64,000 nt of DNA. It comes from Nitratireductor kimnyeongensis. Its GTDB lineage: Bacteria > Pseudomonadota > Alphaproteobacteria > Rhizobiales > Rhizobiaceae. The notes beneath the pieces were generated by a model that saw only the letters and a list, made by a program, of their open reading frames with translations, was not told the DNA's origin and ran no database searches. The DNA is taken from NCBI RefSeq assembly GCF_019891395.1, contig NZ_CP078143.1, forward strand, positions 682,001 to 746,000. Direction: 5' to 3'. Each line of letters begins with the position of its first letter. Position 1 is the first letter of the stretch. Both the position numbers and the translations under genes were made by a program. Positions 9,184-17,119 of this stretch are shown in pieces.

Positions 9184-10032
9184 ATGATGAAACTTGTTCG
9201 CTTTGGCGCGGCCGGCGCCGAAAAGCCGGGCCTCATCGATGGCAATGGCGATCTGCGCGATCTCTCCCGCCATATCGGGGACATTGCCGGGGAAGTTCTC
9301 TCACCCGAAGGGCTTGCCACTCTTGCAGCACTCGACGTGTTTGCCCTGCCCATCATCAATAGTGACCAGCGGTTTGGTCCCTGTGTCGCAGGCACGGGAA
9401 AGTTCATCTGCATAGGCCTGAACTACAGCGATCACGCGCGTGAGGCCGGCTTGCACGTTCCCTCAGAACCGATCGTCTTCATGAAAGCCACCAGCGCGAT
9501 CTGCGGTCCCGATGACGATCTCGTCATCCCGCGCGGCGCAACCAAAACCGACTGGGAAGTGGAACTGGGTGTTGTCATAGGCAAAACCGCAAAGCATGTG
9601 AGCAAGGAAGATGCACTCGAACATGTGGCCGGATATTGCGTCCTCAACGATGTTTCCGAGCGCGCTTTCCAGAACGAGCGTCAGGGACAATGGACCAAGG
9701 GGAAATCCTGTGACACCTTCGGGCCTACCGGCCCCTGGCTCGTAACCCGAGACGAAATCGCCGATCCTCAAAACCTTTCCATGTGGCTCACGGTGAACGG
9801 TGAAATGATGCAATCTGGTTCCACCCAGACGATGGTATTTGGGGTGGCGGAACTCGTCAGCTACCTCTCCGATTTCATGTCCCTGCAACCGGGCGATATC
9901 ATCTCGACCGGCACACCGCCCGGCGTCGGCATGGGTCTCTCCCCCCAGCGTTATCTCAAGGCAGGCGATGTAGTGGAGCTTGGCATCGAGGGCCTTGGGA
10001 AGCAAAAACAGCGTTGCATATCGTACGGCTGA
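9184..10032 (+). CDS. FAH-family hydrolase, 2,4-diketo-3-deoxy-sugar-acid hydrolase-like
   Basis: The 282-residue fumarylacetoacetate-hydrolase-fold protein has metal ligands visible as E125 and E127 (DWEVELGVVIG) and D156 (LNDVSER). GLNYSDHA (78-85) and DIISTGTPPGVGMG near the C-terminus are also family marks. Members paired with keto-deoxy-sugar-acid dehydrogenases hydrolyse 2,4-diketo-3-deoxy acids to pyruvate plus lactate (from 6-deoxyhexoses) or glycolate (from pentoses). An AGGA precedes the first of two ATGs. It is co-directional with and 14 bp from the SDR gene. Acylpyruvase or ureidoglycolate-type activity is possible but less consistent with context. Confidence 0.83.
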   Translation: MMKLVRFGAAGAEKPGLIDGNGDLRDLSRHIGDIAGEVLSPEGLATLAALDVFALPIINSDQRFGPCVAGTGKFICIGLNYSDHAREAGLHVPSEPIVFMKATSAICGPDDDLVIPRGATKTDWEVELGVVIGKTAKHVSKEDALEHVAGYCVLNDVSERAFQNERQGQWTKGKSCDTFGPTGPWLVTRDEIADPQNLSMWLTVNGEMMQSGSTQTMVFGVAELVSYLSDFMSLQPGDIISTGTPPGVGMGLSPQRYLKAGDVVELGIEGLGKQKQRCISYG

Positions 10033-10242
10033 AGCGCCCGAGTGCGGGAACAACTTCGCTGTTGAAGCTGGCGCTGAAATCCAAGCGATGACTGCCCCAG
10101 GAAAACGGGTAGTTGCAGCGTATTTCTAGCTGCGAGAATGGTGGCGACGGCCTTCCGTTGCTACCATTCACAACCGCTTTTATACATTTAAACGCGGTCT
10201 CGGATAAACGCTGCCTCGGACGCTTAGGCAGCCCCGGGCAGG

Positions 10243-10650
10243 CTAGAGCCTTTCGGCAAGCCGTAAGGTCACCATATAACCAGCCCAGGACGAAGCGCCC
10301 GTCAGTACAGTGCCCCATGCCATATCGACGATCGTCACCGCTACGGACCAGTTTTTCACCGTTGCCAGATTGGTCATGTCATAGGTGCCATAAGCAATCA
10401 AACCAAGAAGTGCGCCGGCGATGAGGGCACTGGTTGCCGTGCCGCTGGTAAGGGCGGGAGCAACGGCGAAATAGACGATACCCGCCACGTACACGCAGTA
10501 GAAAAGCCCGGCAGCGGCAAGGTTTGGCTGATCCAGAAGCAGATGCCCCATGCGATCACGGTAGAACCCTGTGGCCACACGCGACAGCCAGACATAATCC
10601 AGCCCGAAGAAGACAATCGCCGTGGCGAGATAAGCGATGATGTAGGTCAT
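10243..10650 (-). CDS. DUF2177 family membrane protein
   Basis: The 135-residue protein has four predicted transmembrane helices and the DUF2177 hallmark FFGLDYVWLSRV near the N-terminus, plus GTYDMTNLATVKNW in the third helix region. The family function is unknown. GGAG lies six bases before the ATG. It sits 32 bp downstream of the chrR-like gene in the same direction, so it is probably the third gene of the ECF sigma operon. DUF2177 genes recur near ECF/ChrR and lipid-modification genes, which suggests an envelope stress role (inference). The 210 bp between it and the FAH gene show no gene or strong terminator. Confidence 0.82.
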   Translation of the reverse strand: MTYIIAYLATAIVFFGLDYVWLSRVATGFYRDRMGHLLLDQPNLAAAGLFYCVYVAGIVYFAVAPALTSGTATSALIAGALLGLIAYGTYDMTNLATVKNWSVAVTIVDMAWGTVLTGASSWAGYMVTLRLAERL

Positions 10651-10682
10651 TGAGCACTCCGATGCTTGAAGGTTGCTCAGAA

Positions 10683-11360
10683 TCAGATTCCGAGGATGGG
10701 CTGAACGGCGCGCACCAGCCAGCTGCGGAATTTCAAAGGGGCGTCGGTAACAGCAAGACAGATGCAGTCCTCGCCTTCCGTCGCTACCGGCTGATGCTGG
10801 AGCGTCTCGTCGGCTTCCTCCAGATCCCCACGCGCGAATAACGCGTCGCCGTCGTGAAAACTGCCGGAAAGAACAAGCGTTAATTCCCGGCCTCGATGTC
10901 CGTGCTCAGGCACCGGTTTGCCGGCTGGAATGCGCAGCAAGCGGACCATGGTGGACGGGTCACCCACAGCAATAGGCAGGTGATAGGCACCGCGACCAAG
11001 CGGCCGCCATTTCAACGAATCCACGTCGCCACCCACATATGAGCGCAGAGGGTCCGGCAGGACGACAGAAAGAACGCTCCCCGGGATAGGACGGCTTGGC
11101 GGTGGTGTCACGCCTTGCGCCCCTGGGCTCTCCAACCGCTTTCTGAGGGTCATCCAGCTTCGATCTTCATCGAGCAGAGAGGGTTCAGACGCAAGGTCGT
11201 GGACCAAGGCTCCACCTGCCATTTCCATCACGGCGAGGCGGCGCCTGCTCTGCGGAGACAGAGCAAGATGGGTGGCAATCGCGATTCGCCAGCCTTCCGA
11301 GAGCACACCGGTGGCATAGTCCAGAAGAAGCTCGTCACTGACTTGATGCTGAATGCTCAT
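10683..11360 (-). CDS. chrR: ChrR-like anti-sigma factor with cupin domain
   Basis: The 225-residue protein has two parts: an N-terminal anti-sigma domain (about 1-85) and a C-terminal cupin (about 110-215), the layout of Rhodobacter ChrR. ChrR binds and inhibits the ECF sigma RpoE and releases it on singlet oxygen or organic peroxide. The cupin ligands appear intact: H153, H155, E159 and H189. In the anti-sigma domain, zinc ligands H5 and H31 are present, but the two cysteines expected at 35 and 38 are serines (HLALSPQS). The start overlaps the sigma gene stop as ATGA, with GGAG upstream, so sigma and anti-sigma are translationally coupled. The family call is firm; the signal sensed may differ from ChrR. 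Confidence 0.87.
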   Translation of the reverse strand: MSIQHQVSDELLLDYATGVLSEGWRIAIATHLALSPQSRRRLAVMEMAGGALVHDLASEPSLLDEDRSWMTLRKRLESPGAQGVTPPPSRPIPGSVLSVVLPDPLRSYVGGDVDSLKWRPLGRGAYHLPIAVGDPSTMVRLLRIPAGKPVPEHGHRGRELTLVLSGSFHDGDALFARGDLEEADETLQHQPVATEGEDCICLAVTDAPLKFRSWLVRAVQPILGI

Positions 11361-11926
11361 GGCCGGTCTCCCAGCGCCGCGCGCAGTTTTGAAAAGGCGA
11401 GCCGGATGCGCGATTTCACCGTACCCAGCGGCAGCCCTAGACGTTCCGCGATCTCGCTGTGCGAAACCTCTTCGAAGAAGGCCAGTTTGAGAAGATCATG
11501 CTGCTCGGGAGGAAGTCCGGTAAGGGCAGTATGCAACCGTTGTTCCTCGTCATGTGCTTCAACGGCATCATCGGCAGAGCGACCCGTATCCGGCACGAAC
11601 GCCGGATCGTTGGGATCGAAGTCCGGCTGCCGGCTGCGACGGTAACTGTCTATGCGCAAGTTGCGGGCGATGGTGAAAATCCAGGCACCGGGCGAGCCTT
11701 TCACCGGGTCGAATTGCGCAGCCTTGCGCCAGATCATGACCATCGTTTCCTGCATCAGTTCTTCCGAGATTTGCGGGTCCCGGACACGCTGCATCATGAA
11801 GGCGCGCACCCTTGGAGCATAGGCGCGGAAAATCTGCTCGAAAGCCTCCATGTCGCCGCTCATACCAACGCGGACGATCATCCGTCCAACATCGTCTTTG
11901 GGCTCTGGTCTGGAGATGTCCTTCAT
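11357..11926 (-). CDS. rpoE: ECF RNA polymerase sigma factor (RpoE/ECF11-like, ChrR partner)
   Basis: The 189-residue ECF sigma factor shows region 2 (AFEQIFRAYAPRVRAFMMQ to GAWIFTIARNLRIDSYRR) and region 4 with the helix-turn-helix SEIAERLGLPLGTVKSRIRLA. No sigma 3 domain is present. The frame is open to 12157, but the start at 11926 (MKDISRPEP) gives the usual N-terminus of this group. The ATG at 12028 lies almost on the predicted transcription start and would add a 34-residue non-conserved extension. It is coupled to the anti-sigma gene and probably autoregulated from the promoter at 12036-12063. It likely drives membrane-lipid and oxidative-stress genes next door. Confidence 0.9.
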   Translation of the reverse strand: MKDISRPEPKDDVGRMIVRVGMSGDMEAFEQIFRAYAPRVRAFMMQRVRDPQISEELMQETMVMIWRKAAQFDPVKGSPGAWIFTIARNLRIDSYRRSRQPDFDPNDPAFVPDTGRSADDAVEAHDEEQRLHTALTGLPPEQHDLLKLAFFEEVSHSEIAERLGLPLGTVKSRIRLAFSKLRAALGDRP

Positions 11927-12035
11927 CAAACCCCGCAAGACTGGTGTGTGATACCGAATGTCGTGCACGGCGCGAAACGCTGCAAGCGCCGGTTCGGCAG
12001 GCAATGTGGGGCAAAGATCGAGATTCATGCCCTGA

Positions 12036-12063
12036 GCTACGACAGTTAGAGCATTCCGGATCA
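12036..12063 (-). promoter_or_regulatory. Predicted ECF promoter for the rpoE-chrR-DUF2177 operon
   Basis: On the minus strand TGATCC (12063-12058) is followed after 16 bases by CGTAGC (12041-12036). TGATC-type -35 elements are known for RpoE/ChrR-group sigma factors. The same arrangement recurs at 12091-12118 and 16314-16341. Predicted start near 12030 leaves a ~100-base leader before the ATG at 11926. Confidence 0.7.
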
Positions 12064-12090
12064 CAACAAGCAAAATTTTTTGATGCCGGG

Positions 12091-12118
12091 AGATCCAAAC
12101 GAACTCCATGTCCGTAAC
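12091..12118 (+). promoter_or_regulatory. Predicted ECF promoter for the FAD-DUF1365-CFA operon
   Basis: AGATCC (12091-12096), 16 bases, CGTAAC (12113-12118). It has the same spacing and nearly the same elements as the two other sites, with the first base changed T to A. Transcription would begin near 12125, about 23 bases before the TTG start at 12148. Confidence 0.62.
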
Positions 12119-12147
12119 CCTTAATAACATCCATGGAGGGTTTCCCG

Positions 12148-13497
12148 TTGCTGACACGAAAACACAAACCGACCGACAGTCGCGTGGCGGTCATCGGCAG
12201 CGGCATTTCCGGGCTTTCGGCTGCCTGGCTGCTTTCCCGCTCTCGCCAAGTGACGCTTTATGAGGCGGATCAGCGCCCAGGCGGCCACGCGAATACGGTG
12301 GACGTGATCACCCCGAACGGCCTCACCGCAGTGGATACGGGTTTCATTGTCTACAATGACCGTAATTATCCCGAACTCGTCTCACTTTTCGAGCATCTGG
12401 GCGTGCTTACCCAGCCGTCCGACATGTCCTTTGCGGCATCGCTGGATGGCGGCCGGTTCGAATATTCCGGCTCCGGGCTCCGGGGTCTGCTTGGTCAGAA
12501 AGCAAATGTCCTGCGTCCGTTCTTCTGGCGCATGATCGCCGACATCGTTCATTTCTACCGCACGGCCCCCTCCATTCTGATCGAACGCGGCGATGCGGGT
12601 GAAACCCTCGGTTCATTTCTCGCAAGGGCGGGCTACAGCGATAGCTTCATCAACAACCATCTTTTGCCCATGGGCGCCGCGATCTGGTCGACCACGGCCG
12701 CACAAATGCGGGAATATCCACTCCACGCCTTTATCGGATTTTTCGAGCGACACGGCCTTTTGACCTTCACGAACCGACCGCGCTGGCGCACCGTCACTGG
12801 CGGCAGTCGCACATATGTCGAGCGGCTCCTGAAAGACTTCGATGGAGAGGTGCGTCTTGCCTCACCGGTAACGAAGATCCGACGCCGGGACCACGGCGTT
12901 GAGGTGACTGACGCCTCTGGACATACCGATCTGTTCGACGACGTCGTGGTTGCCACGCACGCGGATCAAGCGCTTCGCATGCTCGACGACCCAAGTCAGG
13001 ATGAATATGAGCTTCTGAGCGAGTTTGCGTATACGGCGAATGAAGCAGTGTTGCATCGGCATACCGGACTGATGCCCAAGCGCCGTAATGTCTGGGCGAG
13101 TTGGAATTATATCGAAGCAGAACGCCAGACGGGAGAAAGGCAGCTCTGTGTCACCTATTGGATGAACCGCCTGCAAAATCTCGACCCGGCTCATCCCCTC
13201 TTGGTGACGCTCAACCCGATTTACGCTGTCCCCGAACAAGATCAGATTGCCGCGTTTTCGTACACGCATCCCCTCTTCGATACGAAAGCGCTCGTGGCAC
13301 AAAAACAGCTTTGGCGCCTTCAGGGTGCACGCAGAACCTGGTTCTGCGGTGCCTATTTCGGCAGCGGTTTTCATGAAGACGGCATCCGTTCCGGCCTTGC
13401 TGCTGCAGAACAATTGGCCGGGGTCTCGCCACCTTGGAGACCCTCCCGGCAAGACCAGACAGCTCCGATCAAACGAGTTGCCGTGGCAGCAGAATGA
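12148..13497 (+). CDS. FAD-dependent amine-oxidase-like oxidoreductase
   Basis: The ~449-residue flavoprotein has a Rossmann FAD motif VAVIGSGISGLSAAWLL near the N-terminus, followed by the ADQRPGGHAN strand typical of amine oxidase/phytoene-desaturase-like enzymes. A C-terminal FAD contact FCGAYFGSGFHEDGIRSGLAAAEQLA closes the fold. I prefer the TTG at 12148 because GGAGGG lies seven bases before it and the predicted transcript starts near 12125. An in-frame ATG at 12133 is an alternative without a ribosome site. Homologues sit in RpoE/ChrR regulons with DUF1365 and cyclopropane synthase genes and have been linked to unusual (methylated, furan) fatty acids. Probable substrate: an unsaturated acyl chain of a membrane phospholipid (inference). 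Confidence 0.85.
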   Translation: MLTRKHKPTDSRVAVIGSGISGLSAAWLLSRSRQVTLYEADQRPGGHANTVDVITPNGLTAVDTGFIVYNDRNYPELVSLFEHLGVLTQPSDMSFAASLDGGRFEYSGSGLRGLLGQKANVLRPFFWRMIADIVHFYRTAPSILIERGDAGETLGSFLARAGYSDSFINNHLLPMGAAIWSTTAAQMREYPLHAFIGFFERHGLLTFTNRPRWRTVTGGSRTYVERLLKDFDGEVRLASPVTKIRRRDHGVEVTDASGHTDLFDDVVVATHADQALRMLDDPSQDEYELLSEFAYTANEAVLHRHTGLMPKRRNVWASWNYIEAERQTGERQLCVTYWMNRLQNLDPAHPLLVTLNPIYAVPEQDQIAAFSYTHPLFDTKALVAQKQLWRLQGARRTWFCGAYFGSGFHEDGIRSGLAAAEQLAGVSPPWRPSRQDQTAPIKRVAVAAE

Positions 13498-14300
13498 ATT
13501 GGGTTTCCACCATATATTCCGGACAGGTCGTCCACCGGCGTCACAAGCCCAAGTCGCACAGATTGAGCTACCGGGTGTTCGCTCTATACCTCGATCTCGA
13601 TGAACTGCCTTTTCTGTCGGAGCGCTTGCGGCTCTTCAGCCATAACCGCGCCGGAGTGTTCTCCTTCCACGACAGGGATCATGGCAATGGTGCTCCGGGT
13701 GGATTGCGGCGCTGGGTCGATACGCAGATTGAAATGGCTGGTTTCCATGCAGATAAAATGCGGGTGGGCCTGCTGTGCTATCCAAGGATATTTGGATACG
13801 TCTTCAACCCCCTTTCCGTGTATTTTTGTAAGGATGAAGCGGGCCACGTCCGCCTGATACTCTACGAGGTGTGCAACACCTTCGGCGAACGACACACATA
13901 TGTTATTCCCGTGGAGCGCATCGGTGCGAAGGGCATTCACCACGCCTGCGACAAGGCGCTCTATGTGTCGCCCTTCCTGTCAATGAACTGCCGGTACAAC
14001 TTCCGGATCCTGCCGCCAACCGAGGATGTGTTGGTCGCTATCAACGAGACGGAAGAGAACGCACCGGTGTTGCACGCCTCCTTTGCAGGGCAACGTCGGG
14101 ACTTGACCGACAGGGCGTTGCTCGGACTCCTTTTCAGCCATCCACTGATGACCCTGAAAATCACCGGTGCAATTCATTTCGAGGCGATACGCCTGTGGCT
14201 GAAGAAAATCCCCTTCCACAGGCACACGCCCTCCCCGCAGCGGGTCTCCCAATCTATGATCAAACCGGGTCAAAAGGCAGAATCTCATGAGCCATATTGA
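13494..14300 (+). CDS. DUF1365 family protein
   Basis: The 268-residue protein matches the DUF1365 pattern: YSGQVVHRRHKPKSHRLSYRVF near the start, CYPRIFGYVFNPLSVYFC in the middle, and SPFLSMNCRY later. The biochemical function of the family is unknown, but it almost always lies between an FAD oxidoreductase and a cyclopropane-fatty-acid synthase homologue, as here. The ATG at 13494 overlaps the upstream stop (ATGA), and the end overlaps the CFA synthase gene by 14 bases. The three genes are therefore a tightly coupled unit. Confidence 0.88.
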   Translation: MNWVSTIYSGQVVHRRHKPKSHRLSYRVFALYLDLDELPFLSERLRLFSHNRAGVFSFHDRDHGNGAPGGLRRWVDTQIEMAGFHADKMRVGLLCYPRIFGYVFNPLSVYFCKDEAGHVRLILYEVCNTFGERHTYVIPVERIGAKGIHHACDKALYVSPFLSMNCRYNFRILPPTEDVLVAINETEENAPVLHASFAGQRRDLTDRALLGLLFSHPLMTLKITGAIHFEAIRLWLKKIPFHRHTPSPQRVSQSMIKPGQKAESHEPY

Positions 14301-15498
14301 AAATGCCTCCAGGCTACGTGCCCAATCGTCAAGCCCCCTTTGGCAGCGCATCGTCTGTCGTTGGGCGGACGCCATCGATTGCGGTCAGATCACTCTGCAT
14401 TTCCCCGATGGCGGGCGCCACACAGCAGCCGGGACACGGCCAGGTCCTACCGCCGTGCTCCGCTTCAAGAATGGTCGAGCATTCATGCAGATCCTGACAG
14501 GAGGCAGCAACGGTTTCGCACGCGCCTTTCTGGAGGGCCATGTCGAAACGCCAGATCTGGATTCCATCCTTGAATTGGCGCTGGCCAACGAAACACGCTG
14601 GCGCGCCGTGTTGGAGAGTTCCTCCCTGATGTCCAAGCTGGATGTGCTGAGGCATCGCCTTCGTCGGAACTCACGTGCGGGGAGCAGGCGCAACATCGCG
14701 TTCCACTATGATCTCGGCAACGCTTTCTACAGCCAGTGGCTCGACAGGAGCATGACCTATTCGTCAGCGATCTTCAGCGCGCAAACGCAGAACCTGGAGG
14801 AAGCCCAAGCTGCCAAATATGATCGCATCATCGATCGCCTGAAAATCGGGCCTGACGATCACGTCCTCGAGATTGGTTGCGGCTGGGGAGGTTTTGCCGA
14901 ACATGCAATCCGCAGGACGGGTTGCCGCGTGACCGGCCTGACGCTATCGCGCGAGCAGGCCGCGTTCACCCGGGAAAGGCTGGCAAAAGCTGGCTTTTCC
15001 GACAGGTCCGAAATCCGTCTGCAGGACTATCGTGATTGTCGCGGCACCTTTTCCAAGATCGTCTCTATCGAAATGTTTGAGGCCGTCGGCGAGGAGAACT
15101 GGCCTCTCTATTTCGACCGCGTCCGCGCGCTCCTGGCACCGGGTGCGCGTGCCCTCATCCAGGTCATCACCGTGGATGAAAGTCGCTTTGAAAGCTATCG
15201 AAGGAATGCGGATTTCATCCAGACCTATATTTTCCCCGGTGGCATGCTTCCGTCCCAGCGCGCCTTCGAAGATGCCGCTTTCAATGCCGGTCTGACGCTC
15301 GCGGACCGATATAGTTTCGGGCAGGATTACGCCCGCACATTGAGGGAATGGGAAGCGCGCTTCACACGAGGGTGGGAAGCCATTTCCTCACTCGGCTTTG
15401 ACGAGCGTTTTCGCCGCATGTGGCTCTACTATCTTGCCTACTGCCGAACCGGATTTCGCAACAAACGTATCGACGTGGTGCAATACGAACTCGCTTAG
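14287..15498 (+). CDS. cfa: Cyclopropane-fatty-acyl-phospholipid synthase family methyltransferase
   Basis: This 403-residue SAM-dependent methyltransferase has an N-terminal CFA-specific region, YDLGNAFY at ~141-148 (lipid/active-site region), the SAM site LEIGCGWGG at ~194-202, and FPGGMLPSQRAFE near 318. CFA synthases add a methylene across a cis double bond of membrane phospholipids; close relatives methylate instead and take part in furan fatty acid formation. It is the third gene of the ECF-controlled operon. The next gene (SDR) converges on it with a 20-bp gap that holds no clear terminator. Confidence 0.9.
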   Translation: MSHIENASRLRAQSSSPLWQRIVCRWADAIDCGQITLHFPDGGRHTAAGTRPGPTAVLRFKNGRAFMQILTGGSNGFARAFLEGHVETPDLDSILELALANETRWRAVLESSSLMSKLDVLRHRLRRNSRAGSRRNIAFHYDLGNAFYSQWLDRSMTYSSAIFSAQTQNLEEAQAAKYDRIIDRLKIGPDDHVLEIGCGWGGFAEHAIRRTGCRVTGLTLSREQAAFTRERLAKAGFSDRSEIRLQDYRDCRGTFSKIVSIEMFEAVGEENWPLYFDRVRALLAPGARALIQVITVDESRFESYRRNADFIQTYIFPGGMLPSQRAFEDAAFNAGLTLADRYSFGQDYARTLREWEARFTRGWEAISSLGFDERFRRMWLYYLAYCRTGFRNKRIDVVQYELA

Positions 15499-15518
15499 CA
15501 CCGCATTCCGCCAGCAGG

Positions 15519-16286
15519 TCAGTTGCCGTCCCGAACAAGCTTGCGGGTAATCGCAAAACGAACCGCCGACGGCAATGCATGCAACAGTTTGATTGCAATC
15601 TTCATCTTCCAGGGGAAAATAATCTCGTATCGCCCGGAATCGAGCCCTTCTTCTATAGCCGCTGCGGCCTCCTCCGCTGAGATCAGGAATGGCATCGGGA
15701 AATCGTTGCGCGCCGTCAGAGGCGTATCCACGAATCCGGGATTGATGATGTTCAGCGAGACGTTTCTGCGCTCGGCCTCCGGCTTCATTGCCTCGCACAG
15801 ATTGTTGAGCGCAGCCTTGGTCGCACCATAGGATGCGCCACCGGGCAAACCGTTATAACCAGCCACAGAAGCCATGACGGCGATCTTGCCCCGCCCGCGC
15901 TGCATCATCGTTTCCAGCAGCGGTTCAAGTGCATTCAAGGTGCCTTGCAGATTGACGGAAATCATCGACTGCGCGGTTTCGGCACTGAAGTCGAAAGCCC
16001 CGTCGCGCTTGTAGGTACCCGCTGCGAGGACAGCCATGTCGAGCGCCCCCAGATCACGCTCAATCTGCCGATGAACCCGTTTGGTCCCCGCCATATCGGT
16101 GACATCGAGCGGATAAGGGAAGATGCGCCCCGCCTGCTCGTTCGCCAATGCTTCCAGCGCTTCTACGCTTCTGGCACTGGCCGCCACGTGCCACCCGCTG
16201 CGCGCCAGGCGCAACGCCAGCGCGCGCCCGATGCCGGAACTGGCACCTGTGATCCACACTGTCCCTTTGGCGTCTTTGCCTGTCAT
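15519..16286 (-). CDS. SDR family oxidoreductase in the ECF lipid regulon
   Basis: The 255-residue classical SDR has TGASSGIG at 13-20, Ser140, Tyr153 and Lys157 (YGATK). The A38 R39 pair after strand 2 (SARS) favours NADP. The frame is open upstream, but the start at 16286 has GAGGAG ten bases before it; an ATG at 16295 lies only one base from it. The C-terminus (FPWKMKIAIKLLHALPSAVRFAITRKLVRD) is amphipathic and may touch the membrane. It is convergent with the cfa operon and has its own copy of the ECF promoter at 16314-16341. Homologous SDRs accompany RpoE-controlled FAD/DUF1365/CFA clusters. Confidence 0.87.
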   Translation of the reverse strand: MTGKDAKGTVWITGASSGIGRALALRLARSGWHVAASARSVEALEALANEQAGRIFPYPLDVTDMAGTKRVHRQIERDLGALDMAVLAAGTYKRDGAFDFSAETAQSMISVNLQGTLNALEPLLETMMQRGRGKIAVMASVAGYNGLPGGASYGATKAALNNLCEAMKPEAERRNVSLNIINPGFVDTPLTARNDFPMPFLISAEEAAAAIEEGLDSGRYEIIFPWKMKIAIKLLHALPSAVRFAITRKLVRDGN

Positions 16287-16313
16287 CACGCTCATACTCC
16301 TCTGTTTCCAGAG

Positions 16314-16341
16314 ACTACGCTTCGAAACAGGGGTCGGATCA
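16314..16341 (-). promoter_or_regulatory. Predicted ECF promoter for the SDR gene
   Basis: On the minus strand TGATCC (16341-16336), 16 bases, CGTAGT (16319-16314). This is the third copy of the motif in 4.3 kb. Predicted start near 16306, giving a ~20-base leader that contains the AGAGGAG ribosome site. Confidence 0.7.
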
Positions 16342-16636
16342 CCCACGGAAGTGTCTCGTGAAGGAACCGGGAAAGCGCTTCACCTTATCAGGCGTCCACA
16401 TAGAAGGGATGACGTGCCGTTGCACCACCTTGCTCAAAAAGTCCGAGATCACAGGGACAAAGCGAAAAAGAGTGGTTGGCCATGTGTCGGCCGGGAATGA
16501 ACTGGCTTTGATGCGGCAGCGTGACCGAAATCAAGGCTATATCAAGCCGTTTGTTGCGGAGAATTGCCCCCCGGGGCCGTATCCACTCATGGGAATTGAG
16601 GCTACCACGCATTCCGGCGGCAGCCTCAAGACAATG
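16342..16636. other. Intergenic stretch with no gene seen
   Basis: Between the SDR promoter and the end of the 160-residue membrane protein gene there are about 300 bases. Short open frames exist on both strands, but none has a ribosome site with protein-like sequence. I see no terminator hairpin with a T-run. Confidence 0.5.
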
Positions 16637-17119
16637 TCAGAGAAAGAGATCCGCGATGATTGCCGATCCGACATAGGTGCCCGTCATCACGAATACGGCC
16701 ACGATAAAGAGCTTCCAGCCCGAGGACTTGGCGATTGAGATTTCGCGACTGGTGATCGCGATACCGGCATAAGCCAGACACGGCGTGGCAAGCGTGAGAA
16801 AGTTCACGTGGCTCACCTTGTCCAGAACCCAGGCACTGCCGGGTGTCCAGGGCAAAGTTGCGAGGATGCCCACGAGTGAGATCCAGGCGACCGAAGGCAG
16901 GTTGATTGGAACCACATGTGTCAGGATCAGTCCAATCATTGCGATGACGTAAAGGACGGCAAGGCCGACCAGTCCCTGGATGACCGTGGCATCTGTCGCA
17001 ACCGTGTTCCCCACAAGCGCAATGAGGGATACGGCGGCCAGCAGCACGGCATGCTGGCCAAGATCGGGCTTCGTGTTTGCTTCGTAGTCGACGGGAAGTT
17101 CAGCAGTGCTCATGATCAT
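16637..17119 (-). CDS. Small multi-pass membrane protein, partner of the DUF3100 transporter
   Basis: The 160-residue protein has a short charged N-terminus (about 20 residues) and four to five hydrophobic helices. I do not recognise a named family with certainty. It starts inside the stop of the DUF3100 gene (ATGA), implying stoichiometric production and a two-subunit membrane complex. An internal ATG two codons later is equally possible. The gene is the last of a minus-strand series that includes an amidohydrolase, LysR regulator, two dehydrogenases and the DUF3100 protein. A transporter subunit is the best inference. Confidence 0.7.
   Translation of the reverse strand: MIMSTAELPVDYEANTKPDLGQHAVLLAAVSLIALVGNTVATDATVIQGLVGLAVLYVIAMIGLILTHVVPINLPSVAWISLVGILATLPWTPGSAWVLDKVSHVNFLTLATPCLAYAGIAITSREISIAKSSGWKLFIVAVFVMTGTYVGSAIIADLFL

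Noticed and set aside
11927..12157. N-terminal extension of the ECF sigma factor from 12157 or 12028
   Set aside because: The predicted promoter lies within the longest version, and the extra residues do not resemble ECF N-termini.
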